A stretch of 34,342 nt of DNA from assembly GCF_014648175.1 (NCBI RefSeq), contig NZ_BMQP01000059.1, forward strand, positions 1-34,342. Reading direction: 5' to 3'. Below are positions 8,536 to 14,782 of this stretch, in pieces. This DNA comes from Planobispora rosea. Its GTDB lineage: Bacteria > Actinomycetota > Actinomycetes > Streptosporangiales > Streptosporangiaceae. Under the pieces are notes generated by a model that saw only the letters and a list, made by a program, of their open reading frames with translations, had not been told where the DNA came from and searched no databases. A program made the position numbers and the translations under genes. Positions within the stretch are counted from its first letter, which is position 1; each line of letters starts with the position of its first letter.

Positions 8536-9096
8536 ATGCGCCGACCCCTCGGGTTACTCGCCGCGGCCGCTGCCCTGGCCACGATCACCGCGCCCGTGGG
8601 TACGGCGCAGGCCGTCACGGCGTCCCCGGCTTCCGGCGCCGGCCGGTCCGGCTCGCCCGGCCTGTCCGGGCCGGCCACCACGGCATCGGTATCCGGCGCC
8701 GGGGTGGGAACGGCGCGGGAGAACATGGTCGTGCGGCTGGTCAACGCCCGCCGGGCGAAGAAGGGCTGCCGGGCGCTCAAGCACCACTCGCAACTTCACC
8801 GGGCCGCCCGCGGACATTCGGCCGACATGGCGAAGCACGACTACCTCTCCAACACCTCTCGCGACGGCCGGTCCTTCGCCGACCGCATCAAGGAGACCGG
8901 TTTCACCGGCGGCACCCACTGGGCGGAGAACATCGCCAAGGGCCAGTCCACCCCGGCCGCGGTCGTGAAGTCCTGGATGGGCTACTCCGAAACCAGGGCC
9001 AACATCATGAACTGCACGTTCACCGTCATCGGGGTCGGCGCGGCCAAGAACTCCGACGGCGCGATCTACTGGACCCAGATCTTCGCTGCCAAGTGA
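8536..9096 (+). CDS. Secreted CAP-domain (SCP/PR-1-like) protein
   Basis: The precursor has 186 residues. Residues 1-26 form a Sec signal peptide (two Arg, hydrophobic core LGLLAAAAALATI, cleavage after AQA). A Ser/Gly/Pro-rich linker runs to about residue 58, followed by a CAP domain beginning MVVRLVNARRAKKGC. Recognisable CAP elements are the helix-1 His in ARGHSADM, the WAENIA box, the WMGYSETRANIMN segment and the closing YWTQIFA strand. The usual S-x-x-HRANI histidine is threonine (ETRAN), so the classical two-His/two-Glu metal site looks incomplete. Function in bacteria is poorly defined; envelope-linked binding or lipid roles are known for eukaryotic relatives. ATG 8536 follows a GAAGGGA site. 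It lies 157 bp after the AfsR-like gene and appears monocistronic. Confidence 0.88.
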   Translation: MRRPLGLLAAAAALATITAPVGTAQAVTASPASGAGRSGSPGLSGPATTASVSGAGVGTARENMVVRLVNARRAKKGCRALKHHSQLHRAARGHSADMAKHDYLSNTSRDGRSFADRIKETGFTGGTHWAENIAKGQSTPAAVVKSWMGYSETRANIMNCTFTVIGVGAAKNSDGAIYWTQIFAAK

Positions 9097-9374
9097 CACC
9101 CGCTCCGTAGTGGGCCATCGGAAGATCACAGGCGGCCTGCGCCCGTCACGGGCGTGATCGAAGTCGAACATCAGGCCGTCGCCGTCCTCGGTCTCGGCGG
9201 TACCGGCCGGCAGGCAGGCAGACAGTCGTCGGGCCCGTCCTCGACTCCGACCACCCGGGCGATGAACCTGATCGTCATATCGCGGGAGAGCAGCGGCATA
9301 CAGGCGGCACGCTTCTCCGCGGCCACCACGCCCACCCGGAAGAGCCTGCCGGCGGCCACGCCGTCCGGAGAAAC
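9097..9374. other. Intergenic region with no recognisable gene
   Basis: Between the CAP gene and the tRNA terminator there is about 280 bp with short open frames on both strands but no ribosome binding site, domain or consistent codon bias. On the minus strand two fragments in different frames (around 9171-9290 and 9100-9171, the latter reading MFDFDHARDG) could be remnants of a decayed gene. I could not tie them to any family. Confidence 0.3.
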
Positions 9375-9417
9375 GACGAGATCCCGTCCGATCGGAGTGA
9401 TCAGACGGGATCTCGTC
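9375..9417 (-). terminator. Intrinsic terminator downstream of tRNA-Ala
   Basis: A perfect 14-bp inverted repeat, GACGAGATCCCGTC (9375-9388) with GACGGGATCTCGTC (9404-9417), encloses a 15-nt loop that can itself pair through GATC/GATC. Reading on the minus strand the stem is followed by GTTTCTCC, a short U-rich stretch. It starts 36 bp beyond the 3' end of the tRNA, which is transcribed towards it. Confidence 0.75.
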
Positions 9418-9453
9418 AACGTGCTTCAGACCATTTCAAGAACGGCCCTGGTG

Positions 9454-9526
9454 TGGAGCTATGGGGATTCGAACCCCAGACCTCTTCCATGCCATGGAAG
9501 CGCGCTACCAACTGCGCCATAGCCCC
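9454..9526 (-). tRNA. tRNA-Ala, anticodon GGC
   Basis: On the minus strand the 73-nt sequence begins GGGGCTATGGCGCAGTTGG and folds as a complete cloverleaf. The acceptor stem GGGGCTA pairs with TAGCTCC (one G-U pair), and the D-arm is GCGC...GCGC. The anticodon stem CTTCC/GGAAG encloses loop ATGGCAT, giving anticodon GGC, which reads GCC, the commonest alanine codon in this DNA. The T-arm is CTGGGGTTCGAATCCCCA-like with the invariant TTCGAAT. The discriminator base is A and the 3' CCA is not encoded, so it must be added after transcription. Confidence 0.96.
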
Positions 9527-9676
9527 TCATGTGCCCGTCGGGGCGTTCACCCCTGCGGCACCCCGCCAGTGTATAGGACAACGCCCCGCACATCGTAACC
9601 GTCGGGCCGGTCCCCGCCGCCGTCCGGCCGTCGACCCGCCCCGCCCCGGTTCCGGGCGAGCCCGCTCTGAAGGGGT

Positions 9677-9712
9677 GTCCCGGGGACCCCGCCGCGGCGG
9701 GGTCCCCGGGAC
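9677..9712 (-). terminator. 36-bp perfect palindrome, terminator of the VWA lipoprotein gene
   Basis: The left arm GTCCCGGGGACCCCGCCG (9677-9694) is the exact reverse complement of the right arm (9695-9712), an 18-bp stem with only the loop nucleotides it must open. It begins 6 bp beyond the stop codon at 9718 on the minus strand. No U-tract follows, typical of GC-rich actinobacterial hairpin terminators. Between this site and the tRNA (9527-9676) nothing else is evident. Confidence 0.75.
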
Positions 9713-9717
9713 GGCTC

Positions 9718-11316
9718 TCAGCCGAGTGCCGTGGCGCGGCCGATCAGGTCGGCCAGCTCGGTCACCATCGGATCCTCCGTGGCCGCGGCCAGCCGGGTGG
9801 CGTGCCCGGTCAGATCCCGGACGCCGACGCCGGTGAGCGGCTCACGGGTGCGCAGGTGCTCGGCGAACGCCGCCGCCACCACGTCCACCTGGAACCTCGG
9901 GGAGGTCCCCTCCCAGGGGGACCCCGCCAGGGCCCGCGTGTCCAGCGACCCGCTGGTCTCGGCGGGCCGGCGGGTGTCGGGATCCTGCCAGCGCACGGTC
10001 GCGGTGGCCAGCTGGCCGGAGGCGCCGCCGCGCAGCCGTACCCGGTACAGGGCCGTCACCGAGTGGCCGGGGCCGATCTCACCGCCGTCCTTGGCGTCGT
10101 CGCGGAAGTCCTCGGCCGCCAGTGCGCGGTTCTCGTAGCCGATGAGGTGGTAGGACTCCACCACCGAGGGGTTGAACACGACCTGCGCCTTGGCGTCGCG
10201 GGCCCGCAGGTCGAGGGTGGTGGCCAGCTGCTCGGCGAAGACCTTGCGCGTGTCGTCGACCGAGCTGACGTACACCGCGGCGCCGTCGCCGTTGTCGGCG
10301 AGCTGCTCCATGAGGTGGTCGCCGTACTCCCGGCCGACGCCCACGCAGAGCAGCGTGATCTGCCTGCCCGCGGACTCCGCGACCCGGTCCAGGATGCCCT
10401 GCCAGCTCGTGTCGCCGGTGTTGGCCAGGCCGTCGGAGAGCAGGATGACCCGGTTGGTCGCCATCGGCCGGAACGCGCGGGAGGCCTCGGCGTAGCCGGT
10501 GGTCAGGCCCGCCTCCAGGTTCGTCGACCCCTGTACGGCCAGCCGCTCCACGGCCGCGTGCAGCGTCTCCCGATCCGTCGCCGGAGTCATCGGGAGGACC
10601 AGCTCGGCCTCGTCGCTGAAGGTCACGATCGAGATGTGGTCCCCCGGTCCCAGCTGGTCGACGAGCTTGTGCAGGGCCTCCCTGACCAGGTCGAGGCGGC
10701 CGGACTCGGACATCGAGCCGGACACGTCCACCACGAAGGTCAGACTCGCCGGGCGCCGCGCCTCCGGGTCGTCCCGGCGGGTCTGCAGGCCGACCCGGAG
10801 CAGCGCGGTGCCGTTCTCGGGCGTCCGGGCGCCGTCGAGGTGGATGGAGAAACCGTCGTCCCCGGGTTCCTCGTAGTCCTGCCGGAAGGAGTTGACGAAC
10901 TCCTCCGGGCGGATCTGGGCCGGGTCGGGCAGGCGGCCTTCCTGCAAAGTCCGCCTGGCGTAGCCGTAGGAGGCGGTGTCCACGTCGAGGGCGAACGTGG
11001 ACACCTGCTCGGCTGTGGTGTCCCGGTCCTCCCGCTCGGCGGTGTCCTCCCCGGCCTCCCCGGCCTCCCTGTCCGTCTCGTCCTTCCGGCCGGCGGCGGC
11101 CTCCGTCTCCCGGGGCGCCTCACCGTGGCCCTGCGCCGAGGACGGTGCGCCCCGGTCCTGGCTCGTCGCGGACCCGGCGGCGGGCTTGGTGTCCCCGCCG
11201 CTGCCGCAGGCTGCGGCGAGCATCAAGGCGATCACGGCGAGAACGACGAGGAGTGGACGGGCCCGCGAGCGGGTCTGCGGGCGTGTCCGGTGACATGTCT
11301 GCGGGTGAGTCTTCAT
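9718..11316 (-). CDS. VWA-domain lipoprotein, YfbK family
   Basis: The precursor has 532 residues. A basic N-terminus and hydrophobic segment (PLLVVLAVIALMLAAAC) end in a lipobox-like AAAC with the lipidated Cys at 37. A charged Glu/Asp/Arg-rich linker (about 45-105) follows. The N-terminal von Willebrand-associated domain (TFALDVDTASYGYARRTL, about 107-170) leads into a VWA domain with an intact MIDAS DVSGSMS (D197, S199, S201) and ILLSDGLANTG. The C-terminal DUF3520-type region ends DLIGRATALG. This order is that of YfbK-type proteins, membrane-anchored outside the cell and of unknown exact role; metal-dependent binding is likely. ATG 11316 has GGAGG 6 nt upstream. It is monocistronic, bounded by the 36-bp palindrome. 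Confidence 0.92.
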   Translation of the reverse strand: MKTHPQTCHRTRPQTRSRARPLLVVLAVIALMLAAACGSGGDTKPAAGSATSQDRGAPSSAQGHGEAPRETEAAAGRKDETDREAGEAGEDTAEREDRDTTAEQVSTFALDVDTASYGYARRTLQEGRLPDPAQIRPEEFVNSFRQDYEEPGDDGFSIHLDGARTPENGTALLRVGLQTRRDDPEARRPASLTFVVDVSGSMSESGRLDLVREALHKLVDQLGPGDHISIVTFSDEAELVLPMTPATDRETLHAAVERLAVQGSTNLEAGLTTGYAEASRAFRPMATNRVILLSDGLANTGDTSWQGILDRVAESAGRQITLLCVGVGREYGDHLMEQLADNGDGAAVYVSSVDDTRKVFAEQLATTLDLRARDAKAQVVFNPSVVESYHLIGYENRALAAEDFRDDAKDGGEIGPGHSVTALYRVRLRGGASGQLATATVRWQDPDTRRPAETSGSLDTRALAGSPWEGTSPRFQVDVVAAAFAEHLRTREPLTGVGVRDLTGHATRLAAATEDPMVTELADLIGRATALG

Positions 11317-11375
11317 GTCGCGCCTCCGTGGGGTGCGTGTCACCCCGTACGACGACGCCCTCCCGGAACACGCTC

Positions 11376-11398
11376 AGCGCTTGACCCAAGCGAGCGCT
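11376..11398. promoter_or_regulatory. Inverted and repeated AGCGCT sites upstream of the VWA gene
   Basis: AGCGCT occurs at 11376-11381 and 11393-11398, around a compact stem CGCTTG-ACC-CAAGCG (11378-11392). It lies 60 bp upstream of the VWA lipoprotein start and just past the stop of the DinB-fold gene at 11418. It could be a terminator for the latter or an operator for the former; the sequence does not decide. Confidence 0.3.
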
Positions 11399-11417
11399 AA
11401 CCGTGCCCGACGCGTGA

Positions 11418-11960
11418 TCAAGGCTTCCAGGCCGGGTCCCGCCCGAGCAGCCCGAGGGCCCGGTCGAACGACGGCGCGTCCTGCGGCACGGGGACCTCGT
11501 CGCCGACGACCCCGTTCTGCCGCGCCATCGGCGCCATCTGCTCGGCGTAGATCCGCATGGCCTCGGCGGTCTCGGGGTCCACCTCGTAGTCCTGCCCGGT
11601 GGCCCGGGCCAGGTCCCAGCCGTGGAAGACCAGGTCACCCAGGCCCATCTGGAAGACCACGGTCATGGGGAGCTTCATCATCGGGCTCTCCCCCTCGAAC
11701 GCCTCCTGGCGGGACCAGCCCTCGACCATGCCCCGGACGCGGGTCTCAAGGGCCTCTGGCTCGTTGTCCTCGGGCGGCATCGGCTCCTTGCGGGCCAGTG
11801 CCTCGAACAGCAGCGCCACCCAGGACAGGTGACCGAGCAGGGTCCGCACGTCGTACTCGGAGCAGGGGGTCGGCAGGCCGTACTGGTCCTCCCGGATCCC
11901 GCGGACCACGTTCACCGTGCGGTCGGCCGCACGCGACAACATCTCGTTCATACGGGTCAT
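11418..11960 (-). CDS. DinB-fold metal-binding protein, TIGR03086 family
   Basis: The protein has 180 residues and belongs to the DinB/mycothiol-dependent maleylpyruvate isomerase superfamily, TIGR03086 type. It shows the typical start MNEMLSRAADRTVNVVRGI, TPCSEYDVRTLLGHLSWVA with the first metal His, and GDLVFHGWDLARATGQ with the HGWD metal motif (about residues 118-121). Some superfamily members bind zinc and use mycothiol; for this subfamily the substrate is unknown. GGAGGA abuts ATG 11963, and a second ATG follows immediately; the second (11960) gives the better 4-nt spacing and was taken. A longer in-frame extension upstream has no ribosome binding site. It follows the GntR operon on the same strand after 207 bp, so it may have its own promoter. 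Confidence 0.82.
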   Translation of the reverse strand: MTRMNEMLSRAADRTVNVVRGIREDQYGLPTPCSEYDVRTLLGHLSWVALLFEALARKEPMPPEDNEPEALETRVRGMVEGWSRQEAFEGESPMMKLPMTVVFQMGLGDLVFHGWDLARATGQDYEVDPETAEAMRIYAEQMAPMARQNGVVGDEVPVPQDAPSFDRALGLLGRDPAWKP

Positions 11961-12095
11961 CATTCCTCCGTCGTTCCGGCTTGTCCCGAGGAACCGCGAC
12001 ATGAGATCCATGCCCATGCGCGTCTATCATGGGGGCTCGCGCGCGCTGCCGCCGTCCGCGACGACCACGTCCTGGACCGCCTCGACCCGGTCCGC

Positions 12096-12166
12096 GTCCC
12101 GATCCCGTCGTGACCCGAGGGCCTCGGCCCGGCCGACGTCCCGATCCTGTCGCGGGCCGGAGGGCC
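12096..12166. repeat. Imperfect 28-bp direct repeat downstream of GntR gene
   Basis: GTCCCGATCCCGTCG...GAGGGCC (12096-12123) recurs as GTCCCGATCCTGTCG...GAGGGCC (12138-12166), about 42 bp apart. The first copy contains a small hairpin CCGAG-GGC-CTCGG (12115-12127). The repeats lie immediately after the GntR stop codon (12168, minus strand) and may contribute to termination. No coding function is seen in the 207-bp gap 11961-12167. Confidence 0.4.
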
Positions 12167-12167
12167 G

Positions 12168-12536
12168 TCAGCCTCCGAACTGCCTCCGGACCGCGGTGAG
12201 CGCCGAATCGAGATCCGCGCCGAGTTCACGCGCGGCCGTCGCGTAGGCCCGCGCGGCCTCGGTGAGCCGCTCGCCGCGCTCGCGCTCGGCCAGTTCGGGT
12301 GCCGCGCGCACGACCGTGCCCTGGCCCACCCTGCCCCGCACGTATCCGGCGCTCTCCAGCTCGCGGTAGGCCCGCGCGACCGTCCCCGACGCCAGCCCGA
12401 GGTCTCCGGCGAGCTGCCGGATGCTCGGCAGCCGGGTCCCGACCTCCAGCTCGCCGCTGCGGATCAGCGCGGCGATCTGCGTCCTGAGCTGCTCGTACGG
12501 CGGCACGGACGCCTCCGGGTCGATCTCGACGATCAC
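12168..12536 (-). CDS. GntR-family transcriptional regulator, YtrA subfamily
   Basis: The protein has 122 residues. The N-terminal winged helix (about 8-75) has the GntR signature PPYEQLRTQIAALIRSGEL, GTRLPSIRQLAGDLGLASGTVARAYRELES and GYVRGRVGQGTVV. The C-terminus is only a ~45-residue helical tail, as in the YtrA subfamily, which has no large effector domain and usually represses adjacent transporter or membrane-protein genes. The start is GTG 12536, whose GTGA overlaps the stop of the upstream membrane-protein gene by 4 nt, so the two are translationally coupled. The perfect palindrome at 13398-13429 in front of this two-gene operon is the natural candidate operator for autorepression (inference). 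Confidence 0.9.
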   Translation of the reverse strand: MIVEIDPEASVPPYEQLRTQIAALIRSGELEVGTRLPSIRQLAGDLGLASGTVARAYRELESAGYVRGRVGQGTVVRAAPELAERERGERLTEAARAYATAARELGADLDSALTAVRRQFGG

Positions 12537-13369
12537 TCGGTCGTCTCCCGCAGGAGGCGGCGGGCCCGCACCCGCACCCCGAACCAGGCGTAGAGCGCCA
12601 TCGCGAACACGCCGAAGGCCAGCACGCTGTGGATCCAGTTGAACGGCTCGGGAGCATCGAGATCGAGCGTGACGTCCCACATCACGTCACCCGCGGCCAG
12701 GCACATCAGCGCGAGCGACGCCCCACCGATGGTCTGCAGCGAACTGGCCCTGATCTCATCGTCCACCGCGTTCAGATCATCGGGGAGTACCGGCCGGGGA
12801 CGCCGGACGATGAGCCACCGCGACAACCACAGGACGGCCGTCACCACGGCCACCCCCGTCCCGCCGAGGAGCACCTCCGACGGCTGGACGTCCAGAGTTC
12901 CGGCACTCGGCCACCGGAGATAGCCGGCCAGTTGGAGGGCCACGGCGGAGATGACGAACACCGGGCCCCAGCGCACGCCCCACGACAGGTAGTCGCCGGA
13001 ACGGCGCACGGCCAGCGACGCCCGGCGTGGGCCGTCGGGCGGCGTCAGCCGTACGGAGGTCCGGATCTCGGCTGCGAGCGCTCCCACCAGATAACCTGCG
13101 GCGCCCCAGAAGTAGTAGGCGCCCGGGAGCGCGAGGGCTCCGCCCGCCACCCACCCGGCGGCCCCTCCCACCGCCCGCCACCGGCTCACTCTGGCCAGGT
13201 AGGTGATGAGGACCGGCCCGGAGGTGACCGTGACGGTGAGATCGCGGGGGGAGGCGAACCTGGCGAGCCGGCCCCTGCCGACCGGGGCGAATCCGGCGAG
13301 CAGCACGAGCGTGGGGACGGCGAACATCCACGCCAGCGCGAGGGCGAGCTGTTGCGACGACGAAGCCAT
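12533..13369 (-). CDS. Polytopic membrane protein of unknown function, co-expressed with GntR regulator
   Basis: The protein has 278 residues and about seven hydrophobic segments (roughly 8-28, 62-80, 84-103, 135-155, 168-188, 217-238, 248-270). There are no ATPase, permease or catalytic motifs that I recognise. A central soluble stretch (about 104-132) separates the two helix groups. The last residues VRVRARRLLRETTE are basic and probably cytoplasmic. ATG 13369 has GGAGG three nt upstream. Its stop overlaps the GntR start by 4 nt, and its promoter region carries the 32-bp palindrome shared with the divergent anchored protein gene. In other YtrA-type loci the linked membrane proteins form ABC transporters; no ATPase is present here, which makes the locus unusual. 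Confidence 0.8.
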   Translation of the reverse strand: MASSSQQLALALAWMFAVPTLVLLAGFAPVGRGRLARFASPRDLTVTVTSGPVLITYLARVSRWRAVGGAAGWVAGGALALPGAYYFWGAAGYLVGALAAEIRTSVRLTPPDGPRRASLAVRRSGDYLSWGVRWGPVFVISAVALQLAGYLRWPSAGTLDVQPSEVLLGGTGVAVVTAVLWLSRWLIVRRPRPVLPDDLNAVDDEIRASSLQTIGGASLALMCLAAGDVMWDVTLDLDAPEPFNWIHSVLAFGVFAMALYAWFGVRVRARRLLRETTE

Positions 13370-13397
13370 GGTCCTCCCCCGGCGTTGCCTCCGATAG

Positions 13398-13429
13398 CGT
13401 CAATGTATCAATATATTGATACATTGACG
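13398..13429. promoter_or_regulatory. 32-bp perfect palindrome, probable GntR operator and divergent promoter
   Basis: The left arm CGTCAATGTATCAATA (13398-13413) is exactly reverse-complementary to the right arm (13414-13429). The 32 bases are strongly AT-rich against a ~72% GC surrounding, and contain TATCAAT/ATTGATA elements usable as -10 boxes in either direction. It sits 28 bp before the minus-strand operon start (13369) and 15 bp before the plus-strand start (13445). Regulation by the GntR protein of this locus is inferred from position and symmetry. Confidence 0.75.
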
Positions 13430-13444
13430 ATGCGGGAGGCCTCC

Positions 13445-13990
13445 ATGACATCGGAGATCAACGATGAGACGTGGGCGCGGATCGCTCCACGCGTGTCAGC
13501 GAGGCGGCGGCTGGCCGTCATCGTGCTGATCCCCATCGCCATGACCGTCCTGGCGATCCTCGCCTGGGGGGCCGGGGCCGTCGTCCCCCGGCTGAGCGCC
13601 ACCCCCACGCTGGTCGAGCCGGGGGCGGCCCGGGGAAGCGTCCGCCTCCACGTGGAGCTGCGCAACGAGGGCCTGGTCCAGGCACAGCCGTCCTCGGTCT
13701 CGCCGGGCACGACCCTGCCCGTGCGCTCCCTGAAGCCGCACTTCCCCGGCAGCCCCGACGGCCTGCCCGCCGAGCCCCGCATGCTTCCCGTCACGGGCTG
13801 GGCCCTCTCCGGCGGCGCCCGCCGGACGCTCGTCCTGGAGCTGGACGTGCGATGCGGATCGGAGCCGGCCGGCTGGCGCCTGGAGATGGTCGCCTACGGG
13901 CCGCTCAGCGGTTACGAGGTGAACATCCCCTGGGAGGACGGGCGGCTGCCCGGCTGGCGGCGCGCCGTGGCCGACGCCGCCTGCGGCTGA
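13445..13990 (+). CDS. Single-pass membrane-anchored protein, unknown function
   Basis: The protein has 181 residues: a short cytoplasmic N-terminus (MTSEINDETWARIAPRVSAR), one strong transmembrane segment (about 23-47, LAVIVLIPIAMTVLAILAWGAGAVV), then about 130 residues outside the membrane that look beta-rich. No family is recognised. ATG 13445 is preceded by GGGAGG 5 nt upstream. That site lies in the 10-bp palindrome GGAGGCCTCC, so the ribosome binding site could be masked by a hairpin. An upstream in-frame ATG at 13430 directly abuts the operator and has no ribosome binding site. It is divergent from the GntR/membrane-protein operon and shares its palindromic control region, so all three gene products probably respond to the same signal. 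Confidence 0.72.
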   Translation: MTSEINDETWARIAPRVSARRRLAVIVLIPIAMTVLAILAWGAGAVVPRLSATPTLVEPGAARGSVRLHVELRNEGLVQAQPSSVSPGTTLPVRSLKPHFPGSPDGLPAEPRMLPVTGWALSGGARRTLVLELDVRCGSEPAGWRLEMVAYGPLSGYEVNIPWEDGRLPGWRRAVADAACG

Positions 13991-14053
13991 GCGGCGCGCC
14001 CGGCCCGGGAAGGGGCCTGCGGCTGGGCGGCACACCGGAGGCGGGAAGAGGGG

Positions 14054-14542
14054 TCAGCAGGCGCAGGCGATGCCGGAGGCGGGAGCGGTCAGAGGGTCGA
14101 TCGGGTGGCGGGAGACACCGCTCGCGGTCGCGACCGGGAAACCCTCCCGGACCCAGTACTCGAAGCCGCCCAGCATCTCCTTGACCGGATAGCCGAGCTT
14201 GGCGAACTCCAGCGCGGCACGGGTGGCGCCGTTGCAGCCGGGGCCCCAGCAGTAGGTCACCACGGTCGCCCCCGCCGGGACGACCTCAGCGGCGCGGGCG
14301 GCGATCCGGGCGGTGGGCAGGTGGACGGCGCCCTCGATGTGACCCTGGTTCCAGCTCTCCTCACTGCGGGAGTCGATCACCACGATGCCCGGGACCCCGG
14401 CGGCCAGGTCGGCGGCGACGTCGGACACGTCGGTCTCGAACGCCAGCCGGGCGGCGAAGTGGGCGAGTGCGGCGGCGTTGCCCGCGGCGGGGACCGAGGT
14501 CACGGCGCTGGAGACGGGGACGGCGGGGGTGCTGGCGGACAT
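14054..14542 (-). CDS. Rhodanese-like domain protein
   Basis: The protein has 162 residues and one rhodanese domain. IVVIDSRSEESWNQGHIEGAVHLP (about 54-76) holds the CH2A-type motif. The active-site loop begins at C98 (TYCWGPGCNGATRAA), and EMLGGFEYWVREGFPV is the CH2B end. Catalytic Cys98 would carry a persulfide. The loop CWGPGCNG, with a second Cys at 103, is typical of single-domain relatives rather than thiosulfate transferases proper, so the sulfur donor is unknown. The C-terminus ends SGIACAC, two further cysteines that could bind metal or sulfur. It is divergent from a GlxA/FtrA-type regulator, a pairing seen elsewhere, which suggests direct control. Confidence 0.88.
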   Translation of the reverse strand: MSASTPAVPVSSAVTSVPAAGNAAALAHFAARLAFETDVSDVAADLAAGVPGIVVIDSRSEESWNQGHIEGAVHLPTARIAARAAEVVPAGATVVTYCWGPGCNGATRAALEFAKLGYPVKEMLGGFEYWVREGFPVATASGVSRHPIDPLTAPASGIACAC

Positions 14543-14555
14543 GTCAGGCGGCCTC

Positions 14556-14627
14556 TCGGTCAGGTCGGGCGAATCGGTCAGGTCGGGCGGATCAGTCGGG
14601 TCGGGTGGATCAGTCAGGTCGGGTGGG
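14556..14627. repeat. 18-bp tandem repeat, four copies, in a divergent promoter region
   Basis: Four head-to-tail units of the form TCRGTCRGGTCGGGYGRR occupy 14556-14573, 14574-14591, 14592-14609 and 14610-14627, differing at one to four positions. A shorter repeat (GGTGCCGGATCG-like, two copies) follows to about 14660. They lie between the rhodanese start (14542) and the GlxA-type regulator (14783). They may be regulator-binding iterons or a slippage minisatellite. Confidence 0.7.
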
Positions 14628-14746
14628 TGCCGGATCGAACGGGTGCCGGATCGGGCGGATCGCCCGATTCCACTCGTCTGCCCGGCCAGTCATCCATGAG
14701 CGGCGGTGACGGAAGAAATGGTGCCGGGATCCGATAGGCGACCGAC

Positions 14747-14776
14747 AGTGGCACGAATGCCGCTTATCGCTAAGAT
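14747..14776 (+). promoter_or_regulatory. Promoter/operator of the GlxA-type gene (leaderless)
   Basis: TAAGAT (14771-14776) is a good -10 hexamer and ends 6 nt before ATG 14783, the same leaderless geometry as at 5268-5280. An inverted repeat AGTGGCA-CGAA-TGCCGCT (14747-14764, one G-T mismatch) covers the -35 area and is a candidate operator. Confidence 0.5.
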
Positions 14777-14782
14777 TTCGCC

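Noticed and set aside
9100..9290. Small minus-strand gene or pseudogene remnant downstream of the CAP gene
   Set aside because: Two short fragments in different frames without a start site or recognisable family; kept only as an intergenic note.
9802..11400. Long open frame on the plus strand opposite the VWA gene
   Set aside because: It is antisense to a gene with clear domains, has no ribosome binding site, and its length is explained by high GC.
14556..14627. CRISPR-like array
   Set aside because: The units are contiguous 18-mers without spacers, and no cas genes are present; it is a tandem repeat.
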